From: Acidobacteriota bacterium
GTDB taxonomy: Bacteria; Acidobacteriota; Polarisedimenticolia; JAPUIV01
NCBI GenBank assembly: GCA_027296665.1
Contig: JAPUIV010000125.1
Span: 1-7,224, forward strand
DNA: 7,224 nucleotides
Direction: 5' to 3'
The translations under genes were made by a program, and so were the position numbers. Shown piece by piece: positions 1 through 4,375 of this stretch. The notes beneath the pieces were generated by a model. It saw only the letters and a list, made by a program, of their open reading frames with translations, was not told the origin of the DNA and ran no database searches. The stretch's first letter is position 1. Each line of letters opens with the position of its first letter.

Positions 1-488
1 GGATCCAGGTGGAGCATCCCGTGACGGAGATGGTGACGGGGATTGACCTGATCAAGGAGCAGATCCGGGTCGCGGCGGGGGACATCCTTCCCTACACCCA
101 AAAAGACATTCATTTCAGCGGCCACAGTATCGAATGCCGCATCAACGCCGAGGATCCCTGGACCTTCCGGCCCTCTCCAGGGCTGATCCGCACTCTCCAC
201 CTTCCGGGCGGACCGGGAGTCCGGGTTGACACCGCAGCCCATCCGGAATGCATGATCTCCCCATTTTACGATTCCATGGTGGCAAAATTGATCACCCGGG
301 GAAACAACCGGATGGAGGCGATCTCCCGGATGAAACGATCCCTGGAATCGATGGTCATCGAGGGAATCCAGACCAACATTCCGCTGCACCTCCGACTTCT
401 GTCTCACCCCGATTTCGTCCGCGGAAACATCTCCACACATTTCATTGACGAGATCCTGAACCGGAAGCGGGAACGGGCCGTTTCCTGA
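1..488 (+). CDS. accC: Biotin carboxylase subunit of acetyl-CoA carboxylase, C-terminal part (5' truncated)
   Basis: This is the ATP-dependent enzyme that carboxylates biotin on the carrier protein AccB, the first half-reaction of acetyl-CoA carboxylase (malonyl-CoA for fatty-acid synthesis, cytoplasm). The reading frame is open from base 3 and begins IQVEHPVTEMVTGIDLIKEQ, the catalytic-loop signature of the family. Bases 1-2 (GG) fit the end of the preceding conserved Arg codon. Further on are IECRINAEDP (with the bicarbonate/carboxybiotin-site Arg), PSPGLI, PPG-like LPGGPGVRVD, and YDSMVAKLI near the dimer-side C-terminal domain. About 161 residues are visible of a usual ~450. The stop is TGA at 486-488. 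The GTG at base 9 is an internal Val, not a start. thiE follows 2 bases later, implying one operon. Pyruvate or propionyl-CoA carboxylase biotin-carboxylase subunits share these motifs, but the C-terminus ends where stand-alone AccC does, with no biotinyl domain fused. Confidence 0.95.
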   Translation, partial: IQVEHPVTEMVTGIDLIKEQIRVAAGDILPYTQKDIHFSGHSIECRINAEDPWTFRPSPGLIRTLHLPGGPGVRVDTAAHPECMISPFYDSMVAKLITRGNNRMEAISRMKRSLESMVIEGIQTNIPLHLRLLSHPDFVRGNISTHFIDEILNRKRERAVS

Positions 489-490
489 GA

Positions 491-1186
491 ATGGCTTCCC
501 TGTCCCCTGCCGGCCCATATCGGACCCATTTTCTGAATCATCCCCTACCCGCCCTGTACGCGATCTCCGATTCCAGATGGGCAGAGGGCCGTTCCCATGC
601 GGAGATCGTGAACGAATTCCTGGAAGGCGGGGCTCGATGGATCCAGATTCGGGAGAAGGAAGCCGCTTCCGGCAGATTCCTGGCGGAAGCGCGGGTTTGT
701 GCCGAGCTCGCGCGCCGCAAAGGCGCGCTACTCTTCATCAACGATAGGCCCGATATCGCCTGGCTGGCAGGTGCGGCCGGTGTCCACATAGGCAGAGAGG
801 ATCTTCCGGCCGGAACGATCCGGGGGGATCTGTCCGGTCGGCTCCTTATCGGCCAATCCACCCATTCGGCGGCGGAGGCCTTGCGACATCATGGGGATGT
901 CGATTATGTCGCGATCGGCCCCATCCTGCCCTCACCCACCGCGAAGCGCGGCTGGAAGCCTCTCGGGCCGGAAGTGCTCCACCGGCTGCGCGGGCGCCTG
1001 GCGGTTCCCCTGATCGCCATTGGCGGGATCCGGCTGACGACAGCCGCATCGATCCTGGAAGCGGGAGCGGACGGGATCGCGGTGATCTCCGATCTTCTTC
1101 AGGCCAGCTCGATCCGGAGACGTGTGCGGGAATTTCTGGAATTGATCAGGACGGTGCGCCGCGGCCGTGGGAGCGAATCGGTTTGA
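491..1186 (+). CDS. thiE: Thiamine-phosphate synthase-like protein
   Basis: Predicted cytoplasmic TIM-barrel enzyme joining hydroxymethylpyrimidine pyrophosphate and thiazole phosphate into thiamine phosphate. Family motifs appear in order over 231 residues (typical length 205-225): LYAISD (22-27, strand 1), IQIREK (51-56, equivalent of QLREK), INDRPDIAWLAGAAGVHIG (83-101), GQSTHS (121-126), DYVAIGPILPSPTAK (138-152), AIGGI (176-180) and GADGIAVIS (192-200). The phosphate-binding loop is slightly unusual: S148 sits where Thr is common in PTxTK, and an extra Ala separates T150 from K152. The ATG at 491 starts 2 bases after the accC stop, with no strong Shine-Dalgarno, so it probably depends on translational coupling. 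It gives about 20 residues before the barrel. The stop overlaps the aroK start. No riboswitch can lie directly upstream in this packing. The main alternative is a TenI-type thiazole tautomerase, a close paralogue; the INDR and REK motifs favour ThiE. Confidence 0.85.
   Translation: MASLSPAGPYRTHFLNHPLPALYAISDSRWAEGRSHAEIVNEFLEGGARWIQIREKEAASGRFLAEARVCAELARRKGALLFINDRPDIAWLAGAAGVHIGREDLPAGTIRGDLSGRLLIGQSTHSAAEALRHHGDVDYVAIGPILPSPTAKRGWKPLGPEVLHRLRGRLAVPLIAIGGIRLTTAASILEAGADGIAVISDLLQASSIRRRVREFLELIRTVRRGRGSESV
1169..1173 (+). promoter_or_regulatory. Ribosome binding site supporting the TTG start of aroK
   Basis: GGGAG lies 9 bases before the TTG at 1183, inside the end of thiE. The next in-frame start, ATG at 1216, falls inside the Walker A motif (the Met of GFMGVGKT) and would delete strand 1 and part of the P-loop. 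TTG with this site is therefore the sensible start. Confidence 0.6.
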
Positions 1187-1686
1187 AGCCGGAGAGGATC
1201 TACCTGGTGGGGTTCATGGGAGTGGGTAAAACGACCACGGGAGCGCTCCTCGCCCGCCGGCTTGGTTGGTCCTTCGTCGATCTTGACGATGAGATCCGGA
1301 AACAGGAAAAGATGTCGATCCGGGAACTCTTCCGGATCAAGGGCGAAACCTACTTCCGCCGTCTGGAGGGGCAGGTACTCCGGGATATTTCCAGGAAGGC
1401 CAGTCTGGTCATTGCCACCGGAGGAGGAACCTTCGCTATCGAGGAGAACATCCTTTATATGCAGAGAACCGGAGTGGCGATCCGGCTGCGGTGTTCCCTG
1501 AAACAGGTTCTTTCCCGTTGCCGGGAAAGCCAGGAACGACCCCTGCTGGATGACACCGAATCGATCCAGGCCCTCATGGACCGGAGGGAACCCTTCTACC
1601 GCCGCGCCCCTGTCCAGATGGAAACGGACGATGTCTCTCCCGGGGAGACGGTGGAAAAGATCCTCATCGCCTTATCGGTACGGTGA
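1183..1686 (+). CDS. aroK: Shikimate kinase
   Basis: Phosphorylates shikimate at its 3-hydroxyl with ATP, the fifth step of the chorismate pathway, in the cytoplasm. The 167-residue length is typical of a single-domain AroK/AroL. Visible are the Walker A loop GFMGVGKT (10-17), the shikimate/magnesium-binding FVDLDDEI (31-38, D33 and D35), YFRRLE with the substrate-binding Arg (R59), the ATGGGT loop (78-83), the lid ERPLLDD (118-124, R119) and RREPFYRRAP with the late conserved Arg (about R140). Translation starts at TTG, and the TTGA at 1183-1186 also holds the thiE stop, so the two genes overlap by 4 bases and are very likely coupled. In many bacteria aroK sits with aroB; here it is the last gene of an accC-thiE-aroK run. 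It meets an oppositely transcribed gene 27 bases downstream. I see no hairpin-plus-T terminator in 1687-1713. Confidence 0.94.
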   Translation: MKPERIYLVGFMGVGKTTTGALLARRLGWSFVDLDDEIRKQEKMSIRELFRIKGETYFRRLEGQVLRDISRKASLVIATGGGTFAIEENILYMQRTGVAIRLRCSLKQVLSRCRESQERPLLDDTESIQALMDRREPFYRRAPVQMETDDVSPGETVEKILIALSVR

Positions 1687-1713
1687 CACCCTTCCAATTC
1701 CGCTTCATTCCTC

Positions 1714-2877
1714 TCATCCCACCCACCAGCCATTGGCGAACATCGACATGAACAGGGCGGAGAGGGGAAGGCTGAAGGAAAGGTAGGCGGGAGAGAATCC
1801 CTTCCAGCGGGCGCAACCTAATGACAGAAGATGAAACAGGGGAAAGACGGCAAGACTCAGGCGGCTGAATGACCAGAGGCTGGTACACAGGGGAGCCAGG
1901 GTCATCATTGCGGCGAACAGGGCGTAGCTGGTACGGAGATGGCGAAACATCAAGGGAAGAGCCAGGATCAAGGCTACCGCCGCTACCAGATCGATCCAGG
2001 AATTATGGGCTCCGTGGATCGCGGGGGCCTCCAGGAAACGGGAAAAAGCGCGCCAGGGGCCGCTCCCACCCCCGCGCCAGCGGATCTGCCGTTCCAGGGG
2101 GGCAAGGAAGTTTCCGTAGGTGGACAGGCAGAAGGTCAGGAATCCAAGCGTTCCGAGCGGAATCAGACCCAGGGGGATCCAGGAACGCAAGGGTTGCCGG
2201 GGAGATCGAAACAGTTCCCAGGCAAGGGGGATCAGGAGCAGGCAACCGAGAGGACGAGTCAAGGCGGCAAGACAGGCGAGCCCTCCGGAAGCCCACCATC
2301 GCTCCCGCCGTGCCATGTACAGGCTTCCGATCGCCAGCATCAGGAATAGTGATTCGGAATAGACGGCGGAGAGATACAGACTGGTGGGGAAGGCAAGCAC
2401 AACCCAGGGAACAAAGCGGGCGGCCTCGTTGCCGTGGTCGAGACGGACCAGCCGGCCCAGAAACCACAGGGCTACCAGGAGGGATAGGTTGGAGACCAGG
2501 ACGCCTCCCCCAACGTCATTGCCGACCGTGTTGCCCGCAAAACGGACCAGGAGCGGATAGAGAGGGAAGTATCCCGAGGCATCCTCTTCTTCGTAATTTT
2601 CATAACCATCGAGAACCTCCCGGGAACCGGCGTAGCCCCGGTCCGCGATCAGCAGGTACCATTCAGAATCCCACTGGCTCCACACTTCCAGGGGCAGGGC
2701 CTGGGGGGAGTGGTAGCGTAAATTCCCCGGCATCAACCCTCCCGCGGAGGGGAGTAGTTGCGCGGAGAGCAGTCCCACAACCAGCAAGGCACCCCGCGTC
2801 GAGCCCCAGGCCAGGAGAAGATTCCCGATTTCCGACCGGAGATGCCCGGGTATTTCCTTCCAGAAATGGATCCGCAT
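1714..2877 (-). CDS. PIG-V-like mannosyltransferase-family membrane protein
   Basis: Polytopic inner-membrane protein of 387 residues resembling the PIG-V/bacterial mannosyltransferase family (GT-C fold). Such enzymes transfer a sugar from a polyprenyl-phosphate donor on the outer face of the membrane; donor and acceptor here are unknown. Evidence: WSQWDSEWYLLIADRGY (66-82), matching the family's WDxxWYxxIAxxGY first-loop motif with the presumed catalytic Asp D70; YFPLYPLLVR (103-112); FPTSLYLSAVYSESLFLM (163-180); LAALTRPLG (203-211); and FANGWWVG at the C-terminus. Between these lie roughly eight to ten hydrophobic segments. The frame is open well upstream, but that extension overlaps the neighbouring gene out of frame and is soluble and Pro/Arg-rich. 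The ATG at 2877, in a TGATG overlap with the upstream stop and preceded by GGGGAAAGG, is therefore chosen. It is the second gene of a two-gene unit, translationally coupled, and converges on aroK. Confidence 0.82.
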   Translation of the reverse strand: MRIHFWKEIPGHLRSEIGNLLLAWGSTRGALLVVGLLSAQLLPSAGGLMPGNLRYHSPQALPLEVWSQWDSEWYLLIADRGYAGSREVLDGYENYEEEDASGYFPLYPLLVRFAGNTVGNDVGGGVLVSNLSLLVALWFLGRLVRLDHGNEAARFVPWVVLAFPTSLYLSAVYSESLFLMLAIGSLYMARRERWWASGGLACLAALTRPLGCLLLIPLAWELFRSPRQPLRSWIPLGLIPLGTLGFLTFCLSTYGNFLAPLERQIRWRGGGSGPWRAFSRFLEAPAIHGAHNSWIDLVAAVALILALPLMFRHLRTSYALFAAMMTLAPLCTSLWSFSRLSLAVFPLFHLLSLGCARWKGFSPAYLSFSLPLSALFMSMFANGWWVG

Positions 2878-4088
2878 CAGGGAACCTTTCCCCAACCGGC
2901 GACCGCAGAAAATTTCTTTCCTGAAGGTCCGCGCCGGAGGACTTCCACCAGATAGCTGAGGGGGATCACCGACAGGCAAATCAGGGGAAAGAGGAACCTG
3001 TTGCCGGAATGGCTCAGGCTCCAGTACCGATATTTGCAGAACAGCAGGAATAGGGCGGTGCAAGTAGAAAGAATGAGGGTCGCCTCGCGAGGCCGTTGCC
3101 GCCAGAACAGGATCGATCCAGGTAGGGCAAGCCAGAGCAGGGGAGAGGTCGTCAGGATTCCCCGGCCGGGCAGGAAGAGTTGTTCCCTGAACCCCTTCCA
3201 GAAAGGGTAATCGAAGAACTGGCGATGGGTGACGAGAGAAGAAACGCCGTCCGCCAAAGCCAGGGTCCGGTCGTACCCCGTGAGCCAGGGGGCGCCGAAC
3301 ATGTACTGCTGGAGCCCTGCCACCAGCAGGAAGATGGGCAGCCCGCCGAGAAGAAAGTCGCGCCCCTGGCGCCATCCCCTCCCTGACAGCAGGTAAACCC
3401 CAGCTCCGGCGAAGAAGATCCCGTTGGGGAGTTTGGCCCATACGGCCCCCGCCAGAACCATTCCGGCCAGGGTGGATCGGCCGCCGAACAATAAAGCCAA
3501 CCCCGCGACCACCAGGAGGCTGCCGAACAGGTCGGGGGAGTAGTTATAAACATAGGAGGGGAGAAAGGTGGCGAATAGCACCAGCAGAGCCGCCAGGGAG
3601 GCAGCAGGGGGCGTGGTGAACCGGTCCGCGATCCGGACCAGGAGAAAAAACAGGCTCAGTACAACCACCAGGTTGAACACCAGGGCGCCGTCGAGTCCAA
3701 AAAGGGCGAAAAAGGGGAGGCTGACCAGCGGCATCAGGACCGGATGCTTGGGAAACCATTCCCCCCTCGTACCCAGGGCTACCTGGGTGGAATGGACCTC
3801 AAGACCGCCCCGGATCTGGTTTTTCAGGTTGAAATCCCCGTCCTGGAGAATGGACAAGGCCGCAGCGGCGTAATAGGGGCAATCCCCCTTCAGGAAGGTG
3901 TGGGGCCGGTATTCTCCCAGGGCAATCGCTGCCAGGGTGATTCCTACCGCCAAGGGGAGAACTACCCTCCACCAGCGGTTCTCCTTTCCCAGAGGGTCTA
4001 ACGGCTCCCCCCCGCAGGTCTCCTTCCGGATTTGACTCTCGAGTCCGGCAGGCGATGGGCGCTTCCATTGATACATATTCATTATCAT
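2877..4088 (-). CDS. Polytopic membrane protein, probable GT-C-type glycosyltransferase
   Basis: 403 residues; I do not recognise a named family, but the architecture is GT-C-like. A cytoplasmic N-terminus of about 40 residues leads to a first membrane helix (about 42-58). An extracytoplasmic loop follows, with GDCPYYAAAALSILQDGDF (68-86) whose acidic residues D69, D83 and D85 are where GT-C enzymes place the catalytic Asp. Next come FPKHPVLMPLVSLPF (112-126) and seven to nine further hydrophobic stretches, then HSGNRFLFPLICLSV (360-374), similar to the GxRxLxPxxP segment near the end of GT39/GT87-type proteins. The gene overlaps the PIG-V-like gene by one base (TGATG), so both are likely one transcript and may act on the same glycan. 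The start is uncertain: ATG at 4088, 4082 and 4076 are all in frame, a weak GGAA lies 11 bases before the first, and the predicted promoter would start RNA almost at that ATG. A non-catalytic membrane protein cannot be excluded. Confidence 0.7.
   Translation of the reverse strand: MIMNMYQWKRPSPAGLESQIRKETCGGEPLDPLGKENRWWRVVLPLAVGITLAAIALGEYRPHTFLKGDCPYYAAAALSILQDGDFNLKNQIRGGLEVHSTQVALGTRGEWFPKHPVLMPLVSLPFFALFGLDGALVFNLVVVLSLFFLLVRIADRFTTPPAASLAALLVLFATFLPSYVYNYSPDLFGSLLVVAGLALLFGGRSTLAGMVLAGAVWAKLPNGIFFAGAGVYLLSGRGWRQGRDFLLGGLPIFLLVAGLQQYMFGAPWLTGYDRTLALADGVSSLVTHRQFFDYPFWKGFREQLFLPGRGILTTSPLLWLALPGSILFWRQRPREATLILSTCTALFLLFCKYRYWSLSHSGNRFLFPLICLSVIPLSYLVEVLRRGPSGKKFSAVAGWGKVP
4073..4087 (-). 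promoter_or_regulatory. Possible Fur-type operator (weak)
   Basis: On the minus strand the 15-mer TGATAATGAATATGT has a perfect left half of the 7-1-7 Fur box (TGATAAT) and 4 of 7 matches in the right half. It sits at the predicted transcription start and first codons of the glycosyltransferase gene, a position where a repressor could act. The stretch is AT-rich, so chance is a serious alternative. Confidence 0.2.
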
Positions 4089-4093
4089 TAAAA

Positions 4094-4122
4094 AATCTAT
4101 TCCAAAGTTTGAATTTTGTCAA
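4094..4122 (-). promoter_or_regulatory. Sigma70-type promoter for the glycosyltransferase pair
   Basis: Read on the minus strand: TTGACA (4122-4117), a 17-base spacer, then TAGATT (4099-4094; four of six matches to TATAAT). It lies in an AT-rich island just upstream of the gene starting at 4088. The expected RNA start is about 4086-4088, on the annotated ATG. This implies either a leaderless message or a start codon slightly downstream. Confidence 0.6.
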
Positions 4123-4151
4123 ATATAACTAACATTTTATATCTTGACAAA
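4115..4151. repeat. Inverted repeat made by the two -35 regions
   Basis: TTTGTCAA (4115-4122) and TTGACAAA (4144-4151) are perfect 8-base inverted copies separated by 21 bases (4123-4143), centred on 4133. Each arm contains one TTGACA -35 box. The spacer is strongly AT-rich and could serve as a shared upstream element or regulator site. Confidence 0.6.
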
Positions 4152-4172
4152 GACAAAATTGGTCATTAGATT
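4144..4172 (+). promoter_or_regulatory. Sigma70-type promoter for pilB-pilT
   Basis: TTGACA (4144-4149), 17-base spacer, TAGATT (4167-4172): a perfect -35 box, ideal spacing and a moderate -10 box. The expected start near 4179 would give an untranslated leader of about 197 bases before pilB. A tandem GACAAAGACAAA (4146-4157) overlaps the -35 box. I found no convincing sigma54 -24/-12 pair upstream of pilB. Confidence 0.6.
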
Positions 4173-4192
4173 CCGTACAGTGTCGGGTATTT

Positions 4193-4204
4193 ACAATTAA
4201 TTGT
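4193..4204. repeat. 12-base perfect palindrome, candidate operator
   Basis: ACAATTAATTGT is a perfect palindrome about 14-25 bases after the predicted pilB transcription start, a usual place for a repressor site. A T8 run begins 9 bases later, but the stem is all AT except one pair per arm, so an intrinsic terminator is unlikely. Confidence 0.3.
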
Positions 4205-4278
4205 CTATATATGTTTTTTTTCTCATTCTTTTCCCGATTTTCACGGAATTCCGGAGGTTGGATCCACTGAGAAGTCGA

Positions 4279-4334
4279 TCTCCCGGGGACTGAAACCCAC
4301 TGATCTGATCTGGTCCGTTGCCGGGAGAATCCCG
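4279..4334 (+). promoter_or_regulatory. Alternative RNA pairings in the pilB leader
   Basis: The block CCGGGAGA (4321-4328) can pair with the upstream TCTCCCGG (4279-4286; 8 perfect pairs enclosing a second 4-pair GGAC/GTCC stem). Alternatively, its CGGGA can pair with TCCCG right after it (4330-4334; 5 pairs, GAA loop). Both cannot form together, the pattern expected of a switch, but neither has been folded computationally. Confidence 0.35.
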
Positions 4335-4360
4335 AACTGACCAGTGCGGGTCACCCGGAC

Positions 4361-4369
4361 AGGAAGAGG
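4361..4369 (+). promoter_or_regulatory. Ribosome binding site of pilB
   Basis: AGGAAGAGG ends 6 bases before the ATG at 4376. No ATG, GTG or TTG occurs in frame upstream before the stop codon at 4301-4303, so this site fixes the pilB start. Confidence 0.75.
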
Positions 4370-4375
4370 CGAACC

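Larger units (their letters stand above)
4179..4375 (+). promoter_or_regulatory. Long structured 5' leader of pilB
   Basis: No gene is visible here. The first ~60 bases are AT-rich with a 12-base palindrome and a T8 run (4214-4221). The rest is GC-rich with several self-complementary blocks: the palindrome CGGAATTCCG (4244-4253); TCTCCCGG (4279-4286) with CCGGGAGA (4321-4328); inside that, GGAC (4287-4290) with GTCC (4313-4316); the competing hairpin CGGGA-GAA-TCCCG (4322-4334); and TGACC (4338-4342) with GGTCA (4349-4353). The last ends 7 bases before the ribosome binding site. This arrangement could be a regulatory RNA. No consensus cyclic-di-GMP aptamer (no GACGCAAAGC) is present. Confidence 0.4.

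Noticed and set aside
1687..1713. Shared bidirectional terminator between aroK and the glycosyltransferase gene
   Set aside because: No inverted repeat with a usable loop and no T or A tract is visible in this 27-base gap.
1869..2924. Long plus-strand open frame opposite the glycosyltransferase pair
   Set aside because: The product is Arg/Pro/Gly/Ser-rich and low-complexity, typical of the antisense of a GC-rich membrane-protein gene, and the minus-strand proteins have clear family motifs.
2878..3441. N-terminal extension of 188 codons in frame with the PIG-V-like gene
   Set aside because: It overlaps the neighbouring membrane-protein gene out of frame and encodes a Pro/Arg-rich sequence with no family resemblance. 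The coupled ATG at 2877 gives the expected family N-terminus and length.
4193..4221. Palindrome plus T8 as an intrinsic terminator or attenuator
   Set aside because: The stem is AT-rich and at most a few pairs once a loop is allowed, and 9 bases separate it from the T run. A stable terminator hairpin is unlikely.
4258..4293. Short upstream open frame beginning TTG before pilB
   Set aside because: GGAGG directly abuts the TTG with no spacer and the 11-residue product has no distinguishing feature.
4311..4325. Sigma54 promoter (TGG...TTGCC) before pilB
   Set aside because: The GG and GC dinucleotides are about 8 bases apart instead of the required 12, and the rest of the consensus is missing.
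4240..4375. GEMM-type cyclic-di-GMP or cyclic-AMP-GMP riboswitch
   Set aside because: The conserved GGCAAACC and GACGCAAAGC segments are not present on either strand of the leader.
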